Below, in pieces: positions 10,712 through 23,700 of a DNA stretch of 64,000 nt; the first letter of the stretch is position 1, and each line of letters opens with the position of its first letter. Location of the stretch: the NCBI GenBank assembly GCA_034509425.1, contig JAVTVJ010001358.1, positions 1 to 64,000 on the forward strand. Direction: 5' to 3'. The notes below the pieces were generated by a model. That model was not told the origin of the DNA. It saw only the letters and a list, made by a program, of their open reading frames with translations, and made no database searches. The position numbers and the translations under genes were made by a program. The stretch comes from Eopsaltria australis (Eukaryota > Chordata > Aves > Passeriformes > Petroicidae).

Positions 10712-11880
10712 TCATCTGGATTTCTGGGAGAAAATTGTCTTCTGTGGATGGTGACCAATCTGATATTCTTCTATGATAGCACAACAGAATGGGTCAATGA
10801 GGGGAGGGTAGCTGATGCTGTCTGTCTCAAGTCCAGCAAGGCTTTTGACTCTGTTTCCCATAATAACCTCATGGGTAGGCTCCGAAATTGTGGGTCAGAT
10901 GAATGGACAGTAGGGTGGGTCAAGAACTGGCTGAATGGCAGAGCTCAGAGGGTTGTGATCAGCAGAGTAGGATCCAGCTGGAGGCCTGTAGTCAGTGGTG
11001 TTCTCCAGGGATCAATACTGCGACCAGTCTTAATGTTTTTATCAGCAATGTGGACAAAAGGATAGAATGTACCCTCAGCAAGTTTGCACATGATGAGAAA
11101 CTGAGGGGAATGGCTGATACACCTGAAGGCTCTGAGGCCATTCAGCAGGACCTTGGTAGGCTGGAGAGTTGGGCAGAAAGAAACCTCATGAGGGTCAGGC
11201 AAGGCAGATCAGGATCCTGCAGCTGGGGAGGAATAACCCCAAGTGCCAGCACAGGCCAGGCTGACCTCCTGGAAGTGGCTCTGTGGAGAAGGACCTGGGG
11301 ATCCTGGAGGGAGAGTTAACTATGAGCCAGCAGTGTCCTTGTAGCCAGGAGAACCAGTGGTATCCTGGAGTGCGTTGGGAAGAGCATTGCCAGCAGGCTG
11401 AGGGAGGTGACCTTGCCCCTCCAGTCAGCCCTAGTGAGGTCACATCTGGAGTGCTGTGTCCAGTTCTGCTCTCCACAGTTCAGGAAGGCAAAAGCTTACT
11501 GGACAGGGTCCTGAGGAGGCCACAATGATGATGAGGGGTCTGGAGCATCTCCCTTATGAGGAGAGACTGCGGGAGTGTGGCCTGTTTAGTCTGGAGAAGA
11601 GAAGACTGAGAGGGGATCTCATTAGTACACATAAATATCTCAAAGATGGGTGCCACGAGGATGGTGCCACTCTTTTCCATGGTGCCCAGCGATGGGACAA
11701 GGAACAATGGCCATAAACAGAGAAACAAGAAGTTCCACCTCACCATGAGGAGTAACTTCTTCACCTTGAGGGCTGCAGAGAACTGGAATAGGCTGCTCAG
11801 GCAGCTGTCTGGAGACATTCTGTCTCTGTCCAGCCTCTCTGGAGACATCCCAAACCCACCCGGACACATTCCTGTGTCAC
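10712..11880 (+). pseudogene. CR1 ORF2 reverse-transcriptase remnant, multiply frameshifted
   Basis: The RT part is readable in pieces. The first frame (to 11065) carries FDSVSHNNL (usual FDTVSHNIL region), GRAQRVVIS and SSWRPVVSGVLQGS, where the usual PQG box has become LQG. Similarity then moves to another frame near 11020-11035 with CTLSKFAHDEK at about 11068-11100. The family's catalytic FADD box therefore reads FAHD, with His for the first Asp, codon 11089-11091. Downstream, [16 protein letters not shown] and RRLRGDLIS (about 11562-11630) and a further frame with KKFHLTMRSNFF (about 11729-11765) are the conserved CR1 C-terminal region. At least two frameshifts, the lost Asp and the missing N-terminal half rule out activity. 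In an intact CR1 this enzyme copies element RNA at the target site. Confidence 0.9.
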
Positions 11881-11965
11881 CTGCTCTAGGTGACTCTGTT
11901 AAGGCAGGGGCTTGGACTAGATGATCCCCAGAGGTCCCTTCCAACCCTAGCGATTCTGTGAATGT
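10712..11965 (+). mobile_element. CR1 LINE, 5'-truncated, with RT remnant and 3' UTR
   Basis: About 1.25 kb of an avian CR1 in forward orientation. It begins within the reverse-transcriptase domain of ORF2, runs through the C-terminal region of ORF2 and ends in the CR1 3' UTR, with CTAGATGATCCCCAGAGG, GGTCCCTTCCAACCC and a final ATTCTGTG near 11953-11960. The 5' end (about 10712) is where similarity fades, so it is approximate. It is shortened relative to a full CR1 of about 4.5 kb, and several reading-frame breaks show it is dead. Confidence 0.93.
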
Positions 11966-14900
11966 GTGATCACACTTCAACAGTTACACAGCTTACACAC
12001 GATAATGTGCAATGCCTCTTTTAATTCTGAAATTGTTTTCGCAGTTTAGCAGAAGCGTCAAGAAATTTGTTACACATCCTTCTGAAATAACTGTTAGTTT
12101 ATTTCAATCCCCTCTGCTGCATTTTGGAATAAACAAAATGTGTGTTTGAAAACAAATTTAACAAATATTTGTAATTAGGCTTACAGAGCTATGGGGGGTG
12201 TTATTTTTTGAGCTAAATATTATTAGTCAGCGGTAAATACACTACTAGATTTTAAAGTTTTGTCTCCTTCCTCTATTTTGGAACATTCCTAATTTAGTTG
12301 ACTTCTACCCTAAAAAATGAAGCTTCTTTTAGTTACTTCTCCTTCAATTGAATTGTAATAAATTATTTTCATATTTGCATTTTCAAAGCAACAACAATCA
12401 CAGAGGCAAAATGGCCCTTTCAATATACTCTTTACTGTTTTCTCATTTTAATCAGTCACAACATTGTTCTTGTCTTACCAACACATACTGTTCTAACAAT
12501 AAATAAATCCCAAAAAACAACATTAAATTGCTGTCACAATTCAGCAACCAATATGAGTGATAAAGAATATTATGGCTCACTTTTGTGGCTCCCACAGTGG
12601 TCCACAGTACAATTTTATGCATTTGCATGCTTCCCACCATGTTTCCTAAGATTTGCTCTTATGATTTCTTATTCTCCCAACCCACAACATTTGCACATAT
12701 GCACTGTCTTACACGTGAATGTCCACCAAAACCAGTTAAAGAACTTCTTTTGGATAAACACTGAGGAGGCTTATGTTAATTGCTGCCTTCTTTACTGATC
12801 CATGCAAATTTATTTCTCCACCCACTGAGGAAGCAGTAAGCCTCTTCTTTTTAGCCAGGTCTTGATTTATCAATATTATCATAATGGTTTCTGCACAATC
12901 CATGCTGGGATAGCAACTCAACAAGATAGCAAGAACAACTAATAATATCTACACTTTGGGTTCAACTTTAGAAAAGTCACTTCTGCCAGCACTTCCCTTC
13001 AATTTCCAAATTCAGTTATGTGAGAAAGCTCCACAAAGCGAAAATCTAGCCCACAATGAATTTCTGGTTAAAAACTTTAGATATCATAGGGTGAGTTAGG
13101 GAGAAATCTGGTCTGCAATTATTTTAAGTCTACTCAACTTATTCTGGAAGTATTTTAATACTAGGAGAAATAACTTCTAAATAAACTGCTTTTCTTAAAA
13201 GTGAAATCTAAAATAAAAAAAAAAGATGAAGAATTTTCTTTTAACTGGAAATTCCTTGACAGTTCATAAATATAAGTAATTGTTTAGGAACAATTTTACA
13301 ACTGAAGCAGAGCTTCTGCAGAAAAACTCTAAGCTGTGCCATTTTGTTTCCTAACATGTTTCAAGTCCCTAATGTGCACACAAATCACTATATATGTGCA
13401 ACAAAATACCCTGGCTGCCATGTGGCAAGCACTTGCTGTTTATATAATCATTGAAAGCACGTTTCAGAAGACTTCTTCCCTTGCTTTACAGCTTCCTTAT
13501 TAGTGTTACAAATGCAGAAGCAGAGGTCTGGGTAATGTCACATATTACAGACAAAGTGTGAGACATAAAGCCACATCACGATTTTCCTTTAAGGCGTTCA
13601 GCTCAGTTTCATTTTAGGTTGTCATGGCAGGAAAGTTTGCTTTTCTTGTTTAGAGAGCTTGGTGGTTCTGGTGAAAGGCCAGAGACAGAAGTCATGCCAT
13701 ATTTGGTGCACATGGCACATGCATCTAAATCAATACAGATTATTTTTATAGTCAGTGAAAAGAAAAAGGCATTTCATTTCAAAAGAGGTTCTGTTGTAAA
13801 GATGTACCTATTTTTCTTCATTCTAAACCAGAACCTGCTCAGATAATCACAGTGCTGGCAGTGGAAGTCTGGTAACATGAATTCCAATATGATTTTCTAC
13901 ATTTTTTAGTGTTTCTCACAAAACTGTCATTAACCCAGTTAATGACATATGTGATTACACATAAGAGAGGAGGTTTTGTCATAGGAAAGGTCTGTATTCA
14001 CACATCCTATGCCTAAAAATTAGGCTTTTGTCCTCAGTAGTCTGAGTAGTTCTTTCAGAGAAAGATACTTAGAGAATCCCCAGAGTTCCTTTGGCAGGTC
14101 CTGGAGGGAAGCAAGCAAAGGATTTTAGAGAATGGACAAGTCTTATCACAACAGGGTAATCCAACCCAGGGAGCAGAGCCAGCCAACGCAAATACCTGAG
14201 ACAGAAGTACTTTCCTATGTTTCCACAGGATGTGTTTCTGTATTTTTGAGACTCAAACTGCGAAGTTCTCTAGGGAATTATGCCAAAGGTGCATTAGTTT
14301 ACTTTTGTAAACTATTGCTTAAAGCACTCAAATCAGTTTGCCCATTTTTAGTCTTGGATCTAAGAGTGCTTAAATCTTAATCAGTTAGAGGTATTATCCA
14401 TTGACTTTAATTCTAAAGACACACCCAGGCAAAGTATCAGCCTTCAAGTCTCCCCATCTTCTGTAGCTGCAGAATTAGACTCTTCACAACTTCTCCTTTC
14501 TTGAATCACATGAATTACATTGTACAGCTATCTACAAACCAAAGCATTGAAGAAAGAATTGAGCCAGCATGTGATTAGTATAGAGGCAGCCTATTGCAGA
14601 AGGTTCAAAATGAGTTCATGCTGAAAGGGAATTCTGATGTAAAATTCAAGTAGCACTTTTTAAATTAGGGTGGGATTCATACATTTTAGAATATTGGAAG
14701 GATGTAAGCATTTCCTCATTTACCTCAGCAATGTAGAGGTTCCTGGCTTTGAGCTGTACAGTCACATCCCATAATCACACAGGTTTTGTTTTAGCATATA
14801 TGAAACTATACACTAAATGGTGGCATACAGTGATTAAGGTGTGGTTCATCCTCTGAGACTGTCTCAACCTAAGCAAAATTTTGATGTCTGAATGTACCCG

Positions 14901-16598
14901 TAAGTCACAGACAATTTCAACTGCCTGGTCCCATAAAGGACATAGAACTCAGGAAAGTCACTATCTGCAGGAATGAAAAACTGGAAAAAAATTCTGCTTC
15001 GATTTGGCATAATGCAACAGAGAAACTGAGCTGTTCTGGTTAGATAGCCAGCTGTTCTAGATATGGTGACTAGGAGTACTTACATCTCTAAAGACAGTTC
15101 TTCTGGACTTTGCAAACAGGAAGCTTACCAGTGTACTTGTAGAGCACAATACCAGCTTAGGCATGGAATAAATATCAGTTCCCAAGTCATGACGGAGTCC
15201 CCTGCCAGACAGGTTCACAAGACAAAGATTTCTGCTGATCAAATTTAATTTCAGGCCTGTCTTCTTCCAACATCTCCATCTAACAATTTTCTCAGTAACA
15301 CCTGCACGTACCCATGTGCTGTAACAGATGCAGACAGCTTTCTGCACGGGCCATTAGCTATTACTCTTGAGCTGTGCCATCATCTTTATTTGTATCATAA
15401 TGCCCTCAGAGACTCACAGTTAGAGCTGTAAACTGTCAGTGCAACGTCCGTGTAGTCTATGTTTTGATGTGACAGAAGGCCATCATTTGCTGTTCGAACA
15501 ATCGTAGTTTTGAAGTTCTTGCTCTTCAGAAAAAAAGTGACAACACACGTCACTTGGTGCCTTTCACATGCCTTCTCCTTTCCCACAAATACTTTTTAAT
15601 TATATCTGGTGAGTTAAGGGATGAAAGAAGAACAACAAATGTGTAAGTAACACTTGTCCAACACTCGAGTACACTGTGTTAGTGTGATTCTGTGGCACGT
15701 GAGGGAGCAAAACCAGTAACCTTTGTGACAATACTTTGTGACACCAGCATATTTCTAGTGAATTATTTGGGAGGTTGATACTTTCTTCTCTATTTAACTT
15801 CCAGTTAGTGACTATTGAGGGAGTATTTTGTTATGAATGAGTGAATGTGAGATACAATGGATGTTTCTGACACTCAGTTTTTTGGGAATTGATTTCACTC
15901 CACATGGCTTGTTCTAGATCAACAGTTAAAGAGGGTATATATAAGTCAGATAAGCATATCTTTCAAAATTCTCTATTGGCGTCTACATAATACAGGACTT
16001 AGTAAAAACTAATGAATCCGTTCTAATGAAGAATACTATTTCAAGCTCTGATGTCACTCTCTGCCTGCTACCACTGTGCACCCAGGCACACAACCACAGG
16101 AGAACCATCTGAACACTGGATGCCCCTGGCGATGGGCAGGAGGCACACAGGCCATTCTGCTGAGACACTCTCCTGCTTCCTCTCGCCAGAGCAAGGCACC
16201 TAATTAAGTGAAAATCCATCTCCGTGCAGCTGACACCGTGCTGCTTTTCCAGTTGATTCAAAGCTGTGATGTACTGACAGCTCAGAGTGGTTTCAATCCA
16301 TTTCATTCCTTTATGAGAAGCATTTACTTCAGAGTAAGTAAAGGGGAACTTGAAACTTCCTTTACATGGCCTTTTCTGCTCTGCACTCATGGAAAACACA
16401 GCTACTACATGACAATATTTTCATTCTAAATAGAGAATGAGAACAGTTCTGCACAAAACAAGTTTCTCATGAAAACTCTTACTGGAAAACAAACTGAAAA
16501 AATTCATGAAGCACTTCTGAAAAACCTTTCCTTGGCTCTTTCCCATATTTTCTTTATCATACTATAAGGGATTACACAACTAGAATAATATTTATGTG

Positions 16599-16660
16599 CA
16601 GCTGCTGGTCCTGTGACAGATTTATGAGCAACGTCATTAATTGTTTTTAATTACCTTTTG
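16599..16660. promoter_or_regulatory. Candidate conserved non-coding cluster (E-box plus homeodomain-type sites)
   Basis: Within about 60 bp lie an E-box CAGCTG (16599-16604), TAATTG (16638-16643) and TAATTA (16648-16653). This arrangement resembles developmental enhancers in vertebrate gene deserts. In AT-rich DNA such short motifs arise by chance, so this is a lead only. Confidence 0.15.
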
Positions 16661-16899
16661 ATACTGAAGCTACTATCACACTGAGAACATAATCCATCAA
16701 AAGTTATAAATCCTTGTATTTGTCCCCATTTCCTGTGCAATTCTGCACTTGAGGTGCAAGCGTGACCTCTTTAAATGGTAAAGAATTACTTTAGTCTTGC
16801 TTCCAGAATAAAGAGTACACATGGAAGGTATTTAATGGAAGGTGATTAGTACCAGTTTCACCTCAACAGAAGAAAATCTCCAGACTCTGTTGCAAAGTC

Positions 16900-16922
16900 A
16901 TTTGTTATTCTGAATAACAAAT
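16900..16922. repeat. Perfect 23-bp palindrome (11-bp arms, 1-bp centre)
   Basis: ATTTGTTATTC at 16900-16910 and GAATAACAAAT at 16912-16922 are exact reverse complements around a single T. I know of no element with this core. It is the best small palindrome I noticed in the window. Confidence 0.9.
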
Positions 16923-17154
16923 ATTTTGTTTTCAAAAGTCAGTCAACTATTTTTCCTGTTGGATTACGTTCTTTAAGAAAACTTAGGCAATTTTTTAATG
17001 ATTCAGATTATAATTAAAATGTAAAAACACCCATCAAAAATTCACAAGAGTATGTAGAATCTTATTAGAAAGCTGAGAGATAATGATTACTCTTACACCA
17101 TTTTGGCATTGTTCAAGGAATTCTCAGTGCTGAAAGAAGAACACAAAATGAATG

Positions 17155-17175
17155 TCCCTATTCCCTGAATAGGGA
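17155..17175. repeat. Tight hairpin, 9-bp arms, 3-bp loop
   Basis: TCCCTATTC at 17155-17163 and GAATAGGGA at 17167-17175 pair perfectly around CCT. It lies about 230 bp from the palindrome at 16900-16922; the two arms share only the short TATTC/GAATA core. No function seen. Confidence 0.85.
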
Positions 17176-20100
17176 ACTTTTGGGATTAAAGATTCAAAAA
17201 ATTGAGATCATAACTAAAGTCGTCTCTATTACAAAATCACAATATTGAAGGCCTTGAGGATTTCAAGTGATACTGCTATTCCCTTAAAATTGTGTGATCG
17301 GCCCAGCTCAGATATACCAAATTATGAAAGATATTACCATTAAGTTTCCTTTTATTCTCATTCAGGGTTTAAGCTTCATGTTTTTGTAGAATTTCCACCA
17401 AATCCAATGCCTTGAAATACAGTAGAGGATAAAACTCTTATATCACACAAAACTTCATTTTGGCTTTCAGATAAGATTGCTGCTACTGCAGTCAAGAAAA
17501 AATATTACAAATTTTAACAGCTCCGAATATTGGTATTTTTTTGTACAGTAATCACCAAAGGGAAAGCTGGTTATTAAACATTAATGGATACAACTGAAAA
17601 TGCTTCACACTGATCCTTGTTTGGGAAGAATATTGAAGACACACAGGAGGTAATGGTTTGTGAAGAATTCTTAAGCACTTGTTGGGTTGCTAGAGAGGAT
17701 TTTAGAAAAGGAGGTACAGCAAAAAGCGGAGAGAAATAGCAGTATCTCTAGGGACAGAATTTTACACTCCCTTCTGGACTTGTGCTGAAATATGTTCCAC
17801 AGCCAATTTGACAGTAAGTAGATAAGAGGTTGTGCAGACAGGGAAGTCAAGGATTGCTAGAAATGATTGGTAGCAACATTGCCTTCTCACATGCCCTTGG
17901 CTATAGAAAATAGCAGTCTTTAACCAAAATGCTTAGTCACTGAGCATAGGCAGAACTCTGCACTTTTGTTGGTTTTGCTCAATAAGAAGTGAAAGAATAC
18001 AAGGACCTCTGGGCAAAGAGAACATTCAAAGAGAATGGGAAGAAATTTGTTCCACTTTTAAACACACTTGAGAATACAATCCTTAAAATACAGTTGTTTT
18101 TCAGCCCCTGGTATACTTCCATTTGAAATTTAGTATCTCTTATATAAACAAAGAACCAAGATTTTTTTTCAGGTTTTCTTTATGGCTTCATATACATGAC
18201 TATCCATCTGCAAACATTTATCCTATGGGGAAGCAGGACTGATATCATTCAGAAGAAAACAAGCAACATTAGATCATGGCGGCACAGTTATCTGCCATTA
18301 GTTAGGCATGCTTCTTTTTTATCTACTGTCTACACACAAGACCATGGGAAATCAGCTAATGGTCACTCATTAAAACATACTTTCGCCTTATACATATTTA
18401 TAAGAAACACTGTAGTGAAAGCCAATACATTCTTTCAAAAAAGAACAAAGGAGAAAAAGCTCAAGGAGACCAACTTTACATGAAAGAGAAAGTTACTTTT
18501 TGTAAATGTTCAGATGTTGCAAATTAAAAAATGCTGCTTTATCAACATGGTGTAAAGTAGATTTTTTTATCAGATTCTCTTTTGAACAGGAATTTTTGGT
18601 CAATTACTACTTCCCATGTGGACACTTCTCAAGGCTGAGGCATACTGTGTGCTCAGCTGATATGGTACAATCTTTGCTCTACAGCTGGTCTTGTTTGTCA
18701 TCTCGGCTTACTTGATTAAGTACTTTAATCAGTGTTTTGCTTAAGACTGTGCACCTTCTGTTGAAAATTGTCTGGTTGGTATTTAGTTGAAAACCAGTTG
18801 ACTTGTCAACATCTTAGTTAGACTTTGGCCATTTCTCATGCCATAATTTTTGAAGGGTTTATAATTAGGGTCTTAAATTCATTCTTTCTTATAAAACAAT
18901 AATGAATGCTCTCCAATACCTGTGAGTTCTCTACTAATAATGACAGTAAGCAGCTTCCAATGAAGCTGCTAAGCTGTTTTAAGTTTAGTATAATGCCATG
19001 AAGAATATATATCAAGACTGCCCTATTTTGCTTTAAACTTTGACTTTTCTGCCTCTAAAAAACAAAATAATGAGTTTAGTAAAATATTTATCCCTTATCT
19101 TCTCAGTGTTTTATTAGGTCACCCCTTTTATTCAGCCAGATCAGGTGTTTTGGTAATTTTTTTGGACAAATCAGTTCTAATTTTTCTCCCAGAGTTCTCA
19201 GGAAATGAAATGCAGATTATATTTATATGCTTGAACTAGCTTTGATGTACAATCTAAAATCACATTTATTCTATTCGTGCTATGTTTATATACGTCTCCC
19301 TTATGATATTAACATAACCCAGGAGCGTTATCATTTGAGCTTTTCTGAGTCGACCATTTGGCTGAGCTCCAGCTCTTTGCCTTCCTCTCTTAGCACAAGG
19401 AGGGAAATACTGTATTTGGGAAAATTTAAATCTGCCCTCCAGAGACCACATCATATTTTCTTAATATCTTCTAGAAATTTTCGTTGATAAATGAGAAACA
19501 AAAGCTCTCTTACTAAGCATAAACTTAAGAACTCAAAAAAATTTGTATCTTTACCATATAACTGTAAAGAGAAGGCAAAGATTCAGTTAGATTGTTAGTG
19601 TTCTCATGGAGTAACTACATATTCTCAAGGGACATGAGACAAAAAATTCACTTTAACTGGGAAAAGATAAAGATATTATATTTAGACACTGTATTTATTT
19701 GGATATCCACTACTGCAATAGTTGAAGTAAATTTGTATCTACAGCTGGTTTACTTTAAATTATATCACCTCTCTACCAAATACATATGTTCTGCTTTACT
19801 AGAGTTCCATCCTTCCTGCCTGGACTACTTTAGGTCACCTTTGAACCAGTCCTTAGACTACACTTCTGATGCCTCTGAATTCTCACTGTTAATCATAAGT
19901 CCGTGCTCAGAAAAATATATTTTAAAATTACTCAGCCTAGGACTGAGTAGCCCATTTGTACGAGAGCACTGTGACATTGTACCTGACAACTCCACTCTAG
20001 TTCCAGTTTGAAAGACAGTCTGTTGAAAGTGAAGCTAGTGCTGATGCACTTGCATTCTAACCTAGGTACATATTAACCTATGAGGCATACTGCTGGTTTA

Positions 20101-20770
20101 ACTACTACCTAGCTGCATTAATGTGGTAACACTTCAAGCATAAATGACAAATATAAGTGGTGATGCTCAGTGTATGCATAATGCATAAAGCTGAAATACA
20201 TATTCCCTGATTTCTTTTGTCACATAGGCAGGAATCTCATGAAAATGTCCATGTCAGTTGGCTGAAAAAATTGGAACAGAATTTTTAAGGTTTATTTATA
20301 TAAGCATATAGACTTTATTATATACACTTGAAAACTAGTAATGTCTGTAAACACTTCTATTAAAACTGCAGCTCCACTCTGTATATTGGCAAAAACATTT
20401 TATAACAGATGAATAATGAAATATGATTACAGTTCTAGATAAGCTAAAATTGATCTGACCTTAGGTCTAGTATGAAGTATTTCTCATGTAAAAATATGGT
20501 ATATACAGGCATTTTAGTTTGCAATAGGGCTTCCTGAATCCTGTGCAGACCCTAAGTTTAATAAAGACCCTTATCAGCTTTGTAAACTTTTTTCATTTTT
20601 GGATAGGAAAATGAAACAAGAAAATAGACAGTCAAAGATGACTGGAGCAGATTCCAGAGGGAGAGTGAGTTGGAAGACAGAGAGTGAGAAGAGTGGAAAA
20701 GATAAAATCCTAATAATAACAGTATGAGTTGAAATAAGCTTAGTAAATTGACATAGTAATGTAGAGTTGC

Positions 20771-20787
20771 AAAAAAAAAAAAAAAAA
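20771..20787 (+). repeat. Poly-A run (17 bp)
   Basis: Seventeen consecutive A residues. The sequence on the left (20620-20720) is purine-rich but I see no retroposed gene attached, and no SINE head is recognisable. Probably a simple homopolymer. Confidence 0.9.
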
Positions 20788-23700
20788 TGGAGATCCATTT
20801 CAGAGCTTAAAAGTATTTGTTTACACTTCTTCAAAAGAAAGGAGAATTGGCACTGACATCTAGATTAAAGAAAACTATGGCTTTAAACCAAGTACTAGAA
20901 TATTTCATAGGACATCTCAGATTGACAATTAGTTCCTGAAGTGTTCAAAAGAGAATCCAAACAGCTGTTCAAGTACGACAAAACACCAACCCACAGGACA
21001 AGAACCAAGCCAAGGCAGACTAAAGACACAACTTCCAGGAGCAGAAAGACGCCAGTGTTATCACATTTATGTTGACAGGCAGAAATTAAATACTACCCAA
21101 AGTTATGTTATGTTATAAACATAATATACTTACAATTGGAATTTTCTGTAGATTTTTCACTTTCATGTGTAACTCAGATATTTTCAAAATACACAGAATC
21201 CAGTGCTGTCATGTGAATAACTGAAGACACACACAGGAACAATGGATAATTGCTTAGTGATTTCTAAACTTTCCTATCTCGTTGGATAAACATATGGAGA
21301 GACTTTGTATGAGTGTTCAGAAACCTTTGGTCCACTATGGAGCAATGTTAGAACACAGCAAGGAAAACTCTAAACTGGCATCCATACAAGCTAGGGTGTC
21401 TTCTCAGTGGAGTGCAATGCCATCCACACACACTTAGCTGTGGTGGTTCACAGGCAGCTGATCTAACGTGCTTTGGCCTCCTGAGATGCAGGCAGATTAA
21501 TTTGGATGAAGAACCACAAAACATTGTTTTCATTTCTATGATCCGGACCTGACATCTATGCATTGTGCACCCTTGCACTTCTTACGCTGGGTTTGCAAAT
21601 ATGGATTTGCTGCTTCTTTTTTTCCCATGCCAAATGAAAAGTAATGAAGGCAAACTGATTCATCATGTGAATTTTTCAGTCAAGTTACTAGGCTAATAAG
21701 TTAAACAATGTTGTAATCCTGTATTTAGCAGACAGCAATTAAATTTAGCTTAGCATGAGAAGACTTGAGTTTTTGCTTTTCTCTGAATGAGGTTCTATCA
21801 ACTGTTGATTCATTGGTGCTTCTTCTGTACTACTCTACAAACAGGAAGGTAATTAGCACTGCTGAATGAAGGCTCTGTGTGTCACATACTTCTGATGATG
21901 TATCTTCATCCACCTCAGCGACCATGGAACTTTTGGGTTCTGATTATGTTGGGAATAAATTTCAACAGCTCTTGAATCCGGTCTTGCAAAGCTACCTATC
22001 CCTGACTTTCCACACAGATGTGTCAATCATCAATCAATCATTTTCTATACAAAAATAAGGCTTTAAAAATATCTGGGACAATCCTGCAAACAATTTATAC
22101 ACAGAAATTGCATGCAAGCTGGGGACCAGGGAATGGAAGAACTGACTGCAGAATCAGATTCTTCAGTCTCAGTTCTTTAATCACAGCACAGTTAGTATTA
22201 AAAAGCAACATTTCTACCATTTGTAGTAAAATTGTTTTTTCCCTTTCTGACACAATTACCCAAGAAAACCCCACGAAACTCCAAACAAAACAACAAAAAA
22301 AGCTGAGAATTACCAATGACAGTAAACAGAACATATTGAGAGCAGTTATTTGCAACCTGGTGCATACAATTGATTAAAATAATCAGAAAAATGATTATTT
22401 GTTAGCTGTTTTGGTATAACAATCAATGCAGCATAAAATCAGCAAATGGGTGTTTGATTTCCTGTGTCACAGATTTTATATATAATATATCTACATATAT
22501 GCAGACTTCCTCTGTCAGATACTTATATTAAGCCCTCTTACAAGGAGAAAAAGGGGGATGTAAACTTTTGGAAAAATAAATTACTTGACGGATTGAAGTT
22601 TTTAAAATTACATTAAAGATTAGTTAATTTTTAATGGTGAATTTTTAATAGTACAATAAAAATTGACAGTCATTTTTAGTGAGTACGCATGCACGTACAA
22701 AAATATTAATTTATGCATGAGAAGAGGTACTTTTGCCTTTCTATCCCGAACAGTGCTCTTATGATCTGACTGGCAAACACTAACTCCCTGAAAAAATTAA
22801 ACTGGGCCACAGGTTTCAGTGCCACAAGGACTTTTGTGTGAGCAGCAGTTTACAGACTACAAAGTCAAATGCAGTCAGCATTCCCAGGCTCAAACTCTTG
22901 TCCCAGTCTCTAAGGCAGGGAAGTTTATTGCACTGAAGTATCTACTGCCCTTTTACTGTCCTGCTTGCCACCTGTCTCCCAGCAGCATGCTATGCTCAAA
23001 TTTGTCTCATTGAATATCTTCCCATTCCTGTAATGAAATAGCATTACCTAATAAATAAATGAAGGAAGGTTTACGGCTTTTTTGTACAACCTCAAAGATT
23101 AATTTTGTCCTCTGTGGGTTTTTCTCCATTGATTCTTCTGGTTACACAAAATGATCTAAAAACATTCTTTGGGAGAAAGCTCCAAGTGTGCCAACTTTCT
23201 GGCAACCTGAATTGCCCCTACACTGCCACAACTCCACTGCAATTTTCAGTTACAAAATAAAATCAAAACGCTAGAAAACAGAAATGAGCAGTAAGACGTG
23301 CTTCTAGAAAGGAGGCTGAAGAAGAGTTGAAGACACTGTGTTGCTACAGAAATGTTATCAAAGCGAAGAACCAAGTACTTCAAACAGAAAAATTAGTATC
23401 AGGTAAAAGGGCATACACAAGCAAACCAAGGCATATTTACATATGGGTTTTAAGCTACAGCATCACTAAAGTCTTTATTTAGGATATTTCTGAAGGGTGC
23501 TATTTATGAAGGGCATTTCTCTGCCAAAATTCTTATATGACATTCTAAATATATGGTATGCACACGTCTGTACTATTCTTACAGCAGAATGCCCAGTCAG
23601 CACAGACAGCATACATATGGCTGCCCTCACTAAATTATTTCACAGTATTCATTCTGCTGTAGGAAGATACTGAAATAGAGCTAAAATTCCTTTTGCCTCT

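Noticed and set aside
15983..16399. 138-codon reverse frame
   Set aside because: No recognisable domain or splice context. The length is compatible with chance in 64 kb read in six frames.
19592..20011. 139-codon forward frame
   Set aside because: Residue composition follows the AT-rich DNA, and no motif or splice context is seen.
20760..20790. Poly-A run as the tail of a processed pseudogene
   Set aside because: The sequence to the left shows no coding similarity and no flanking duplication is visible.
22683..22698. GTACG...CGTAC inverted repeat around CATGCA
   Set aside because: Only 5-bp arms; expected by chance many times in a window of this size.
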